Assembly (NCBI GenBank): GCA_025457885.1
Contig: JALOTN010000022.1
Location: 1 to 40,333 of the forward strand
DNA from: Thermoplasmatota archaeon
GTDB taxonomy: Archaea > Thermoplasmatota > E2 > DHVEG-1
Reading direction: 5' to 3'
Length of the DNA: 40,333 nt
Part shown: positions 8,901-19,959 of the stretch, piece by piece
How positions within the stretch are numbered: the stretch's first letter is position 1
Layout of the letters: every line of letters begins with the position of its first letter
Position numbers and translations under genes: made by a program
The notes under the pieces: model-generated
The model's database searches: none
What the model was told of the DNA's origin: nothing
What the model saw: only the letters and a program-made list of their open reading frames with translations

Positions 8901-9354
8901 TATTGTCTGGGTCCTGGGAACCATGTATTTCTTGGGGTACACCTTAAATATTTTAACTATCACCGTCACCTCTATTACCATCGGCGTCGGTATCGATTAT
9001 GCCTGTTACATCACAGAACGGTTCCGCTTGGTCGTAGGCCAGACCGGTGATGTGACCAAAGCAGTCACAGAAACAATCTCACGGACCGGGAGTGCAATCC
9101 TTATCGCAGCCTTGTCTTCCATGTTTGGATTTGGCGTCCTGGCATTCGCACCAATTCCTCCTGAACAACAGTTTGGTATCATTACCGCAATCACTCTTGT
9201 CTATGCGTTTATCACCTCGATTCTGGTGCTTCCGCTGGTGCTTGCCCGCTGGGCGAACTGGAGGAAAAAGCGGAAAGGATACATCATTTCACCTGGGCCT
9301 CCAAAACAGTTAGATGGTGTGAGAACTGATTCAGAGTACAGGGGGGAACAGTAA
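5995..9354 (+). CDS. RND superfamily exporter, MMPL/HAE3-like
   Basis: 1119 residues with the duplicated RND layout. There is a first membrane helix at about residues 16-35, a very long outside domain (about 36-525), and a six-helix bundle (about 526-685). The second repeat has a helix at about 715, a shorter outside loop (about 740-930) and a second bundle (about 934-1090). Equivalent transmembrane motifs are GLGVEYSVN (about 588) and GVGIDYACY (about 997), so the charged residue is Glu in repeat one and Asp in repeat two. Such proteins use proton (or ion) gradients to move hydrophobic substrates such as lipids or hopanoid/isoprenoid compounds out of the membrane. The first outside domain is more than twice the second. 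The substrate is unknown, and the nearby lipid genes on the other strand are only circumstantial. Confidence 0.88.
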   Translation: MFERLGRIIEKRPWFVVSLLLVVTIIFSLFIPTLTFKTNFEDFAPDSEEVKANNRIMDYFGGSSQTIILYIDSEQAESVTSVQAIRDQYTLQKELLKMPEVNNTLSIFTCLDPVCQMEFYSTVENCTDEQLQIAITDLLNKPASGNMTLFQSDDPNEPVDYQRSRLRSSAKTIDTADIKNCYITKDNNTLTFSFEVYDLSDFSSKLKPPFPRVSTMEWYLGFENLLLPPGYDIGYQIAARIEPTAQRWEIGNGFLENIKQFIQLIRNHQLSSYKASAYLWIRPPGMEMSFPLQLRTGNVSFDSQTNRINVIVSLEELSGYGIALRYGSYVLPTKLTNFTAGVRYYQTPLFHRPGGHVLINTSFLFDRLQRLQSRQILGPLVSRILQKYNIDLSELSNLTENSTYATILPSTISLSSIQSIWTQTDQVPDTDTSTVIYPLMPELFTDLRVNALSFISTEYKETKSSHASLFILQLNLPSSDAEVLAKVNGNITKKITELDKEFTSITIQATGEGIISTEITDVAMDAMTIIGPAIFIIILCILFIAFRKPSYFLLPILVFAFSSIWLFGTMALVGVSFNIIAVALLPLNIGLGVEYSVNILFNYRTEILRGRTPKEATLLSIKEVGPAIFLAWFTTFVAFLSFLSATLPPVRDFGIFLALGITYTFIITMTLLIALRYIIDRKKPALKGKSQKQSFAMTQVMSTIAHLLLRHEKKVFLITILLCLVMGTAVTQLNSGFSMTQFIPQDNPSVELFRQISKDFPFSSQDQEYILIEGNIASVQTLQGLKSTAEKMKDDQYVARRADGSTKTESILTIIQQAVANNQTLVERFSIDEATGIPTTDAEVKQLFDYLAENEQYEIQISQLLHKEGNEYSATIFRIYVDLHSSGKDMAALYEQLNEELQDDLSDYGEGTSSIITGQLLITLSILKNMTESQILSTGICFILAAIMLTLIYRNPILGLIAMIPVSVSIVWVLGTMYFLGYTLNILTITVTSITIGVGIDYACYITERFRLVVGQTGDVTKAVTETISRTGSAILIAALSSMFGFGVLAFAPIPPEQQFGIITAITLVYAFITSILVLPLVLARWANWRKKRKGYIISPGPPKQLDGVRTDSEYRGEQ

Positions 9355-9413
9355 AGTATCTATAGGAAATAATGATACCAGAGAACAAAAAAAACCTTGG
9401 GGGTTACTTAAGT

Positions 9414-10400
9414 ATGGCACAAGAACGGATGAAAAAAATTTTAGTCACCGGGGCTGTCGGGCAGATTGGTTCAGAGCTGACGATGCTGTTGCGGAAAAAA
9501 TTTGGAAACGACAACGTTCTAGCGACTGGTCGGAAAACTAAACCTAGCGAGACACTTCTGAACTCTGGTCCTTTTGAATTCATTGATATCGGTAAACGTG
9601 AAACCATTGAGAAAGTGGTTAATGATTATGATATCGACACCATCTACAACATGGCTGCGATTCTCTCTGCTGTTGGGGAAGAAAAACCACTCCTTGCTTG
9701 GGATGTCAACATCAATGGTTTGTATAACTGTTTAGAGGTTGCTCGGGAACATTGTATGGTGCGGGTCTTTGTTCCTAGCTCAATAGCTGTGTTTGGCCCT
9801 GAAACCCCTCGAGACAACACACCTCAGGAGACCATCCTACGACCAAAGACCATGTATGGGGTCACTAAGGTCGCTGGGGAATTACTTGGGGATTACTATG
9901 TGAAGCGGTTTAATTTGGATGTCCGCGGGATCCGATACCCAGGTATCATCAGTAGTGAGACTCTCCCGGGTGGAGGAACCACGGATTATGCAGTGGAGAT
10001 ATTCTACAAAGCAATCCAGGAGAAGAAATACATGTGTTTCTTACGAGCAGACACGACGCTACCGATGATGTACATGCCGGATTGTCTGAAGGGAACCTTG
10101 GATCTGATGGATGCTGATGTGAAAAAATTAAAGCATCATTGTGATTTCAATCTTGCTTCCATGAGTTTTTCTGCTGAGGAACTCGCTCATGAGATACAAC
10201 AACATATCCCAGAATTCACATGTGATTATAAACCTGATTTCCGGCAGGCGATTGCTGACTCGTGGCCTCGTTCCATTGATGACAGTGCAGCACGGAAAGA
10301 ATGGGGTTGGAAGCCGAAATATAAGCTTCCGGAAATGACAAAGGATATGCTGAAAAAGCTTACGAAACGGTTCGAAGAGGGCAGCCTCCTCGTTTCATAA
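9414..10400 (+). CDS. tdh: NAD-dependent epimerase/dehydratase, SDR-type L-threonine 3-dehydrogenase
   Basis: An extended short-chain dehydrogenase of about 328 residues. The Rossmann motif is GAVGQIGSEL just after the start, with catalytic PSSIAVFG and YGVTK (YxxxK). The block RYPGIISSETLPGGGTTDYA plus LRADTTLPMMYMPDCLKGTL matches the SDR-type threonine dehydrogenases of Thermoplasma and some bacteria, which oxidise L-threonine to 2-amino-3-ketobutyrate with NAD. The start at 9414 (MAQERMKKILVTG) is preferred because it is nearest the conserved core and follows a G-rich stretch. ATGs at 9372 and 9429 are alternatives. No 2-amino-3-ketobutyrate ligase gene is adjacent. Confidence 0.85.
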   Translation: MAQERMKKILVTGAVGQIGSELTMLLRKKFGNDNVLATGRKTKPSETLLNSGPFEFIDIGKRETIEKVVNDYDIDTIYNMAAILSAVGEEKPLLAWDVNINGLYNCLEVAREHCMVRVFVPSSIAVFGPETPRDNTPQETILRPKTMYGVTKVAGELLGDYYVKRFNLDVRGIRYPGIISSETLPGGGTTDYAVEIFYKAIQEKKYMCFLRADTTLPMMYMPDCLKGTLDLMDADVKKLKHHCDFNLASMSFSAEELAHEIQQHIPEFTCDYKPDFRQAIADSWPRSIDDSAARKEWGWKPKYKLPEMTKDMLKKLTKRFEEGSLLVS

Positions 10401-10440
10401 ACCTCTTTTTTTTCTTCTTTTTCTTCTTCATTTTTCTTGG
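10401..10440 (+). terminator. T-rich terminator after the threonine dehydrogenase
   Basis: The stop codon is followed by several runs of T (a run of eight, then shorter T runs broken by C) over about 35 bases with no strong hairpin, the usual archaeal oligo-T termination signal. Confidence 0.5.
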
Positions 10441-10520
10441 TAGAAAGTTTTATGTGCCATCTGATATTCCCTTGTTTATTGTGAGGTGAACTTCTCTTAT
10501 CGTAGTATGAGGAAGTTGAT

Positions 10521-11603
10521 GTGAATATGAGCGGAAATATTGATGCGATTCGAGGATATTTAGGGGCTGATGCAGACTATCTGATGAATCATACCTGTCA
10601 AAAAATTAAAAGGGAATCTCTTCATCTGCCGGGACCTGGATTTCTTGACCAAACGTTCCTTGATACGGATCGGTCGACTCCCGTGATTCGAAACCTGCAG
10701 TCTTTGTTTTCCCATGGTCGCTTAGGTGGAACAGGGTATCTATCGATTCTTCCGGTGGACCAAGGGATTGAGCATTCTGCTGCTGCATCCTTTGCACCAA
10801 ACCCTTTGTATTTTGATCCGGAGAACATTGTGAAGCTCGCTATCGAAGGAGGATGTAATGCGGTAGCCTCTACCCTGGGTGTCCTGGGGGCTGTCTCCCG
10901 AAAATATGCTCATAAGATTCCATTTATTGTAAAGATAAACCATAATGAACTCTTAACCTATCCAAATAAGTTTGATCAGATCATGTTCGCAGGAGTAGAT
11001 CAAGCCTGGGCGATGGGTGCTGCCGCGGTTGGATGTACGATTTATTATGGGTCTGATGAATCCACTCGACAGATTCAAGAGGTCAGTCAAGCCTTTAAGT
11101 ATGCCCATGAGCTAGGATTGGCAACGATTTTATGGTGTTATTTACGAAATCCAGCTTTCAAAGTGGAGGGCAAAGATTACCATACTGCTGCGGATCTCAC
11201 CGGGCAGGCAAACCATCTTGGGGCGACCATTGAAGCAGATATAGTGAAACAAAAGCTGCCGGAGCTCACCGGTGGGTACTTGGCGTTGAATCGTGGTGGG
11301 GTCAAATACGGGAAGATAAATGAGAAAGCGTACACGGAGCTTTCCTCAGATCATCCGATTGATTTGACACGATATCAGGTCGCGCATTGCTACATGGGTC
11401 GAATCGGGTTGATCAACTCTGGTGGAGCATCTGGGAAGGATGATTTTGGTCAGGCGGTCCGCACAGCGGTTATCAACAAACGCGCGGGGGGCACTGGGTT
11501 GATATCAGGTCGAAAAGCGTTCCAGAAATCCTTTGAGGATGGCGTGCGGCTCCTGCATGCAATCCAGGATGTTTACCTGTGTAAGGATGTGACGGTCGCC
11601 TAA
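10521..11603 (+). CDS. fba: Class I fructose-bisphosphate aldolase, FbaB/DhnA family
   Basis: 360 residues, close to the roughly 350 of E. coli FbaB. It shows [17 protein letters not shown] early, then [26 protein letters not shown], an [10 protein letters not shown] segment that probably carries the Schiff-base lysine, and the phosphate-binding end NSGGASG and [15 protein letters not shown]. It cleaves fructose 1,6-bisphosphate to triose phosphates, or condenses them. The GTG at 10521 is preferred, with GAGGA 7 bases upstream; an ATG follows two codons later. A TATA-like TTTTATG near 10446 implies a leader of about 45 bases. The gene stands alone between its own promoter and a hairpin terminator. 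Confidence 0.92.
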   Translation: MNMSGNIDAIRGYLGADADYLMNHTCQKIKRESLHLPGPGFLDQTFLDTDRSTPVIRNLQSLFSHGRLGGTGYLSILPVDQGIEHSAAASFAPNPLYFDPENIVKLAIEGGCNAVASTLGVLGAVSRKYAHKIPFIVKINHNELLTYPNKFDQIMFAGVDQAWAMGAAAVGCTIYYGSDESTRQIQEVSQAFKYAHELGLATILWCYLRNPAFKVEGKDYHTAADLTGQANHLGATIEADIVKQKLPELTGGYLALNRGGVKYGKINEKAYTELSSDHPIDLTRYQVAHCYMGRIGLINSGGASGKDDFGQAVRTAVINKRAGGTGLISGRKAFQKSFEDGVRLLHAIQDVYLCKDVTVA

Positions 11604-11635
11604 AAATAGCGACCATTTTTTTCCCTTTTTTTTTT
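11594..11635 (+). terminator. Hairpin plus T-run terminator at the end of the aldolase gene
   Basis: GGTCGC (11594-11599) and GCGACC (11609-11614) form a perfect 6-base-pair stem with a 9-base loop that includes the stop codon. The stem is followed by T7 and then T10. It looks like a bacterial intrinsic terminator. The convergent regulator gene ends at 11634, so the signal separates the two convergent transcripts. Confidence 0.6.
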
Positions 11636-12134
11636 AGTAGATGAGGACAGCTTTGACTCCTTTGGCGTTTCTAATGGTGGTCAGAAGCGTCCCGGGGATT
11701 GGTGTTTCGGTGATGATGAAGACTCGTGGTTCTTCAGAAAATTCGAAATCATCGACTATGGCTTGTCTGATGCTGATATTGTTGGAAGCAATGATAGATG
11801 CGACCTGCGCCAGGATACCAGGCATGCTTGGGTCGACGGGGATGATTTCGATGACTCCCCAGTTCATGTTTGGGGCAACGTCTTTGAGGTGACAGGTGGG
11901 GGTGAGGTTGGAAAAGATTTTGAGGAGTCCGGGTTCTTTTTTGATAACATCTCTTGTGGCAGTGACTGCGCGTCGGTCAACTTGGAATGCTCTAGCGATT
12001 TTTGAGTCAGAAAGTTCGATTTCCCCGCAGCGGAAGGAGTTGGTGTGGATGCAGATGCCGTATTCCATCATTTTTTGTGCGATTTTTTTTCGTTGGGGAT
12101 ATTCATTGAAGTAATGTTCAATTTGTTTCCACAT
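11634..12134 (-). CDS. ACT-domain transcriptional regulator (COG2150 type, TrpY-like)
   Basis: 166 residues. The first half contains a helix-turn-helix (about residues 37-62, LSDSKIARAFQVDRRAVTATRD). The second half (about 92-166) is an ACT domain (WGVIEIIPVDPSMPGILAQVASIIA, then NNISIRQAIVDD), which normally binds an amino acid. Archaeal proteins of this build are predicted regulators of amino-acid metabolism, and TrpY of Methanothermobacter is a functional parallel. The gene diverges from trpB2, and a perfect inverted repeat (12136-12149) sits one base upstream of its ATG, between TATA box and start. Autoregulation and control of trpB2 by tryptophan is the natural inference. The ligand is not proven. 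Confidence 0.82.
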   Translation of the reverse strand: MWKQIEHYFNEYPQRKKIAQKMMEYGICIHTNSFRCGEIELSDSKIARAFQVDRRAVTATRDVIKKEPGLLKIFSNLTPTCHLKDVAPNMNWGVIEIIPVDPSMPGILAQVASIIASNNISIRQAIVDDFEFSEEPRVFIITETPIPGTLLTTIRNAKGVKAVLIY

Positions 12135-12135
12135 A

Positions 12136-12149
12136 GTACAAAATTGTAC
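12136..12149. promoter_or_regulatory. Operator-like inverted repeat 1 (regulator promoter)
   Basis: GTACAAAATTGTAC is a perfect inverted repeat (GTACAA-AA-TTGTAC) located between the regulator's TATA box (minus strand, 12168-12159) and its ATG at 12134, where a bound protein would block transcription. It matches the sites at 12199-12214 and 12220-12233. Confidence 0.65.
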
Positions 12150-12158
12150 GTTTTGCTG

Positions 12159-12168
12159 CTATAAAAAA
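12159..12168 (-). promoter_or_regulatory. TATA box of the ACT-domain regulator
   Basis: On the minus strand the bases read TTTTTTATAG, centred about 29 bases before the ATG at 12134, consistent with a leaderless or nearly leaderless mRNA. Confidence 0.5.
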
Positions 12169-12198
12169 CCTTTGCCCTCTGTTTTTTCTATCCTATGA

Positions 12199-12214
12199 TG
12201 TATAAAATTATACA
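12199..12214. promoter_or_regulatory. Operator-like inverted repeat 2 (upstream of trpB2)
   Basis: TGTATAAAATTATACA is a perfect inverted repeat with 7-base arms around AA, the same architecture as the site at 12136-12149. It lies 64 bases (centre to centre) from that site and about 30 bases upstream of the trpB2 TATA box. Confidence 0.65.
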
Positions 12215-12219
12215 TTGAA

Positions 12220-12233
12220 GTACAATTTTAGAA
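12220..12233. promoter_or_regulatory. Operator-like site 3, degenerate
   Basis: GTACAATTTT begins a 14-base stretch matching the complement of site 1 at 10 of 14 positions; the right arm is decayed. It is centred 20 bases (about two helical turns) from site 2, as expected for cooperative binding on one DNA face. Confidence 0.45.
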
Positions 12234-12236
12234 ATC

Positions 12237-12244
12237 TTAATATA
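12237..12244 (+). promoter_or_regulatory. TATA box of trpB2
   Basis: TTAATATA is centred 28 bases before the ATG at 12269. This supports 12269 rather than an in-frame ATG at 12215 as the start, because 12215 lies upstream of the TATA box and next to the operator. Confidence 0.6.
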
Positions 12245-12268
12245 GGCATCCAAACAATACTAAATCTC

Positions 12269-13591
12269 ATGAAACGCACCAAAATCACCCTTGACGAAAA
12301 CGACATTCCAAAACATTGGTACAACATCCAAGCAGACCTCAAAACACCCCTTGACCCACCCCTCCACCCACAGACCAGACAACCCATTACCCCCGACGAC
12401 CTCAAACCAATCTTCCCCCTGGGACTCATCAAACAAGAAGCCAGCACCGACCGATACATCCCCATCCCAACCGAAGTAAGAGACATCTACCGTATCTGGA
12501 GACCCAGTCCCCTGTACCGAGCCAGACGCCTCGAGGCAGCACTCAAAACACCCGCAGAAATCTACTACAAATGGGAAGGAGGCAGCCCCGCCGGCAGCCA
12601 CAAACCAAACTCCGCGGTCGCCCAAGCCTACTACAACAAACAAGAAGGAATCGAACGACTCGTCACCGAAACCGGTGCAGGACAATGGGGATCTGCCCTT
12701 GCATTCTCCACACAACTCTTCGGAATCGCCTGCCGCATCTACATGGTCAAATGCAGCTACGAACAAAAACCCTACCGACGCATCCTCATGCAGACCTGGG
12801 GTGCCGAAGTCCACTCAAGCCCCACCACACTCACCCAAGCCGGACGAGACATTCTTAAAAAGGATCCCACCACCACCGGAAGCCTGGGCATCTCCATCAG
12901 CGAAGCAGTCGAAGATGCTGCCACCCATGACAACACCAACTACGCACTCGGCTCCGTTCTGAATCATGTTGTTTTACATCAGACCGTCATCGGACTCGAA
13001 CTCAAAAAACAATTCGAAGTCCTCGGAAAATACCCTGATATCATCTGCGGATGCGTCGGCGGTGGAAGCAACTTTGCTGGAAGCGCGTTTCCCTTCGTCC
13101 AAGACAAAATAAAAGCAACACATCCCAACCTCCGTATCGTCTCTGTCGAACCCCTCGCCTGCCCCACCCTCACCCAAGGAGAATACCGATACGACTATGG
13201 AGACACTGTCGGACTCACCCCCCTCCTAAAAATGTATACCCTTGGCCATGACTTCGTCCCCTCCGCAATCCATGCCGGTGGACTACGCTACCATGGAGAC
13301 TCACCTCTCCTCTCAAAACTCACCAAGGACGGATACATGGAAGCACTCGCCTACACCCAACAGGAAATCTTCGAAGCAGCCATGCTCTTCACCAAAACAG
13401 AAGGACTACTCCCTGCACCAGAATCCGCCCATGCCATCAAAGCAGCTATCGACTTTGCCCTCATGGCAAAGAAAAAGAACCAAAAGAAAATCATCGTCTT
13501 CACCAACAGCGGCCATGGGCATTTCGACTTAGCAGCATATGACGATTATCTCCACAAAAAAATCCCAAATGGGGAGTATAAAAAACCATAA
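12269..13591 (+). CDS. trpB: Tryptophan synthase beta chain, TrpB2 type
   Basis: 440 residues, the length of the TrpB2 subfamily (longer than classical TrpB). It starts [20 protein letters not shown], the standard TrpB2 opening. PLP is held by the lysine in [18 protein letters not shown] and by [16 protein letters not shown]; substrate contacts lie in [12 protein letters not shown]. It joins indole (or an alternative acceptor) and L-serine to give tryptophan. No trpA or other trp gene is adjacent, so it is a stand-alone TrpB2, which often works as an indole salvage enzyme. Third codon positions are strongly biased to C and A, more so than in nearby genes, and this creates long spurious antisense frames. 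Expression is probably controlled by the divergent ACT regulator. Confidence 0.93.
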   Translation: MKRTKITLDENDIPKHWYNIQADLKTPLDPPLHPQTRQPITPDDLKPIFPLGLIKQEASTDRYIPIPTEVRDIYRIWRPSPLYRARRLEAALKTPAEIYYKWEGGSPAGSHKPNSAVAQAYYNKQEGIERLVTETGAGQWGSALAFSTQLFGIACRIYMVKCSYEQKPYRRILMQTWGAEVHSSPTTLTQAGRDILKKDPTTTGSLGISISEAVEDAATHDNTNYALGSVLNHVVLHQTVIGLELKKQFEVLGKYPDIICGCVGGGSNFAGSAFPFVQDKIKATHPNLRIVSVEPLACPTLTQGEYRYDYGDTVGLTPLLKMYTLGHDFVPSAIHAGGLRYHGDSPLLSKLTKDGYMEALAYTQQEIFEAAMLFTKTEGLLPAPESAHAIKAAIDFALMAKKKNQKKIIVFTNSGHGHFDLAAYDDYLHKKIPNGEYKKP

Positions 13592-13693
13592 CGTTTACTC
13601 CCTTACCTCCCTTTTTTATTCACCTTTTATTTCAAAAGAATCATCCCTACTAAAAACAGTCCACGAACAATATGTTTATCTACTACCATACCA

Positions 13694-13703
13694 CTTAATA
13701 AAG
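13694..13703 (+). promoter_or_regulatory. TATA box of pdxST
   Basis: CTTAATAAAG lies about 46 bases before the pdxS ATG at 13745, leaving a short leader that ends in GGGTAGGACCT, a usable ribosome-binding site. Confidence 0.4.
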
Positions 13704-13744
13704 GGTATTTGATATCCCCCTTTGACCGAAGTGGGGTAGGACCT

Positions 13745-14746
13745 ATGAAGGAATTAGATATCACCACAATGCGACATGGAACCGACCTAATCAAGCGAGG
13801 ATTCTCAAAAATGCAAAAAGGTGGTGTCATCATGGACGTCACCACCGCAGAACAAGCAAAAATCGCAGAAAAAAGCGGTGCGGTTGCCGTCATGGCTCTC
13901 GAACGAGTCCCCGCAGATATCCGCGCCCATGGTGGTGTCGCACGGATGGCAGACCCAACCATCATTAAACAAATACTAGACACCGTTAGCATTCCTGTCA
14001 TGGCAAAAGCCCGCATCGGACACTTCGTCGAAGCACAAGCACTTGAGGCACTTGGCGTTGACATGATCGATGAATCAGAAGTACTCACCCCTGCTGATCC
14101 GTTTTACCACATTGATAAACGCTGCTTTACCATCCCCTTTGTCTGCGGCTGCCGCAACCTTGGTGAAGCAACCAGACGTATCTGGGAAGGAGCAGCAATG
14201 ATCCGGACCAAAGGAGAAGCGGGCACCGGAAACATCATCGAAGCAATCCGCCATCAACGCATGGTCACCCGCATGATTACCACACTGAAAACGATGCCTA
14301 CGTTGAAAATACAAAAACTCGCCGAGGAATACAGTCAAAGTTACATCACCTCCTATAAAACCTTGACCAATCAACCAGTTGATGACAAAACCCTACTCTT
14401 TGGTTCCTCAACCTATGGAACCATGAAAAAAGAAATATCTGATATATTAAAGGAAATAAAACACCTGCAACGACTCCCCGTTGTGAACTTCGCGGCAGGT
14501 GGTATAGCAACCCCTGCTGATGCCGCTATCATGATGCAACTTGGAAGCGATGGTGTCTTTGTCGGCTCAGGTATCTTTAAATCAAAGAACCCAGAGAAAC
14601 GAGCAAAAGCAATCGTGGAAGCGGTAGCTCACTACGATGAAGCAGACATCATTGCAGAAGTCAGCAGAAACCTTGGTGACGCCATGTTAGGAATAGAAAT
14701 TAGCTCGATTCCAAAAGAACAACTCCTCCAAGAACGAGGCTGGTAG
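13745..14746 (+). CDS. pdxS: Pyridoxal 5'-phosphate synthase subunit PdxS
   Basis: 334 residues. It begins [20 protein letters not shown], then [19 protein letters not shown]. The ribose-phosphate-binding lysine is in [15 protein letters not shown] and the second active-site lysine in [12 protein letters not shown]. Between them and the C-terminal [15 protein letters not shown] segment is an insertion of about 30-40 residues seen in archaeal PdxS. The enzyme builds PLP from ribose 5-phosphate, glyceraldehyde 3-phosphate and ammonia supplied by PdxT, whose frame opens immediately downstream. The start at 13745 is chosen for its ribosome-binding site and for the family's N-terminus. An ATG at 13709 is too early. 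Confidence 0.95.
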   Translation: MKELDITTMRHGTDLIKRGFSKMQKGGVIMDVTTAEQAKIAEKSGAVAVMALERVPADIRAHGGVARMADPTIIKQILDTVSIPVMAKARIGHFVEAQALEALGVDMIDESEVLTPADPFYHIDKRCFTIPFVCGCRNLGEATRRIWEGAAMIRTKGEAGTGNIIEAIRHQRMVTRMITTLKTMPTLKIQKLAEEYSQSYITSYKTLTNQPVDDKTLLFGSSTYGTMKKEISDILKEIKHLQRLPVVNFAAGGIATPADAAIMMQLGSDGVFVGSGIFKSKNPEKRAKAIVEAVAHYDEADIIAEVSRNLGDAMLGIEISSIPKEQLLQERGW

Positions 14747-14748
14747 GA

Positions 14749-15339
14749 ATCGTCACCATCGGGGTCTTATCCCTCCAAGGAGCAGTTTCAGAACATCTCG
14801 TCTCAATGAATCGTGTTTTTCAGGAAGACCAGAAGACTGGAAAAGCTATTCTCATACGTCAGATTAAAGACATAGACTCTTGTGATGCATTAATAATCCC
14901 TGGTGGAGAAAGCACCACCATCTCCCGTATTTTGGTGAATTCCGGTATGTATGATGCAATCCGCAGACGGATGGAGAATGACGATATCGCCCTTATGGGA
15001 ACGTGTGCAGGATGTGTCTTGCTAGCCAAGGAACTCACCGATACAACCGCTGATGTCAAACTCCTAGAAGCAATCGACATGCAGGTAGAACGCAACGCAT
15101 TTGGCAGACAAAAAGAATCACACGAGCGGTCAATACGCATAAAAGGATTCACAGAGTCGTATCATGCTGTTTTTATCAGAGCACCCATCATCACAAAAAC
15201 ATGGGGGGACTGTGAAATCCTATCAAAAGCGGGTAAAGAAATAGTCATGGCCAGGCAGAAGAACTACCTGGCGTTATCGTTTCATCCTGAGTTAACTGAT
15301 GACCTCAGGATTCATCGATTTTTTTTAGAGATGCTGTAG
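14749..15339 (+). CDS. pdxT: Pyridoxal 5'-phosphate synthase glutaminase subunit PdxT (non-canonical start)
   Basis: About 196 residues, normal for PdxT. It has IPGGESTTISRIL, GTCAGC with the nucleophile cysteine at about residue 86, RNAFGRQKESHE, and the catalytic histidine in SFHPEL near the end. It releases ammonia from glutamine for PdxS. The invariant N-terminal IGVLSLQGAVSEH is encoded from 14758, but there is no ATG, GTG or TTG in frame between an upstream stop (14701-14703) and the first ATG at 14806, which would delete this segment. The codon at the expected start is ATC (14749), two bases after the pdxS stop, with GAGG 9 bases upstream. A CTG at 14740 is the alternative. Confidence 0.88.
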   Translation: MVTIGVLSLQGAVSEHLVSMNRVFQEDQKTGKAILIRQIKDIDSCDALIIPGGESTTISRILVNSGMYDAIRRRMENDDIALMGTCAGCVLLAKELTDTTADVKLLEAIDMQVERNAFGRQKESHERSIRIKGFTESYHAVFIRAPIITKTWGDCEILSKAGKEIVMARQKNYLALSFHPELTDDLRIHRFFLEML

Positions 15340-15654
15340 CTATGCCTTCATGATAGCAAGCAGGAAGATTCCCAGCGCAATCAGTGCACCAACAACCGCA
15401 CCGATGACTGCGATAATCCCATTCACTATCGTTCCTGAGAAGTTCAACAGGTCTATTGGTGCTCCCATGAACCCTAACAGGTTAGCTCCCCAGAGGAAGA
15501 TGACACCAACAATAAGGCCGATAATGATTAAAATCGCTCCAACTGCTCTACTTTTACCAGAGCCGAAATAAGCGGTAAAAATTCCTGCGATCACACTTGC
15601 TATTGCAAACACCAGCGTCATCATGCTTAGAAAATATTGTACTAATCCTTCCAT
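15340..15654 (-). CDS. Small three-helix membrane protein, unknown function
   Basis: 104 residues, almost entirely hydrophobic, with about three membrane segments (near 8-28, 38-60 and 75-100) rich in Gly, Ala and Ile. No family recognised. The start at 15654 is chosen because GGAG lies 8 bases upstream; an in-frame GTG at 15663 overlaps that site. It follows the RAM-domain gene by 12 bases on the same strand, and its stop directly abuts the pdxT stop in the convergent direction. Confidence 0.7.
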   Translation of the reverse strand: MEGLVQYFLSMMTLVFAIASVIAGIFTAYFGSGKSRAVGAILIIIGLIVGVIFLWGANLLGFMGAPIDLLNFSGTIVNGIIAVIGAVVGALIALGIFLLAIMKA

Positions 15655-15666
15655 TTTTTTCACTCC

Positions 15667-15900
15667 TTAAAACTTCGTTCCCGTTAGCGTTTTTGTATCG
15701 ATTACCCCTTCGATGGTTCGAATCTTGTTTACCACAATGTCTCCGAGGCTCTCGAAATCATCCGCTTCGATTTTTGCGATGAGATCGTATTCTCCAAATA
15801 ACGGATGGAGCTCAATAATCTGTGGTACTTTAGAGAGTTTGTTGTAGACCTCATGTTCATGTGCGGGAGCGGCACTTATCAGGACAAACCCAATTGCCAT
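15667..15900 (-). CDS. Stand-alone Lrp/AsnC-type ligand-binding (RAM) domain protein
   Basis: 77 residues that correspond to the C-terminal RAM domain of Lrp/AsnC regulators (GFVLISAAPAHEHEVYNKL, GEYDLIAKIEADDFESLGDIV, IRTIEGVIDTKTL), with no DNA-binding domain. Stand-alone RAM proteins bind amino acids and can associate with full Lrp-type regulators. The start at 15900 is preferred because GAGGAAGG lies just upstream; the in-frame GTG at 15918 overlaps it. A TATA-like ACTTATATC (minus strand, 15947-15939) is about 43 bases before the ATG. Confidence 0.85.
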   Translation of the reverse strand: MAIGFVLISAAPAHEHEVYNKLSKVPQIIELHPLFGEYDLIAKIEADDFESLGDIVVNKIRTIEGVIDTKTLTGTKF

Positions 15901-15938
15901 AGATTTTACCTTCCTCACTCACCGTTATAATGTCATTG

Positions 15939-15947
15939 GATATAAGT
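15939..15947 (-). promoter_or_regulatory. TATA box of the RAM-domain/membrane protein pair
   Basis: ACTTATATC on the minus strand, placed to start transcription near 15916, just ahead of the ribosome-binding site of the gene starting at 15900. Confidence 0.45.
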
Positions 15948-16029
15948 CTTACGTTATGTACTAATTCGCTTCTATCTTAAAAAGAGGTATTTTGCTTTTA
16001 AGTCGTTGTCGATGGGGTCACCTTCTTTT

Positions 16030-19941
<3,912 letters not shown>

Positions 19942-19959
19942 AGCACCTCATCGATGAAT

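Noticed and set aside
10507-10524. Five-codon upstream frame overlapping the aldolase start
   Set aside because: Its ATG lacks a well-spaced ribosome-binding site, and the purine-rich stretch is better explained as the site for the GTG at 10521.
12260-12814. A 184-codon open frame on the minus strand inside trpB2 (and several other long frames there)
   Set aside because: It is entirely antisense to a well-supported TrpB2 gene. The strong C/A third-position bias of trpB2 removes stops from the other frames.
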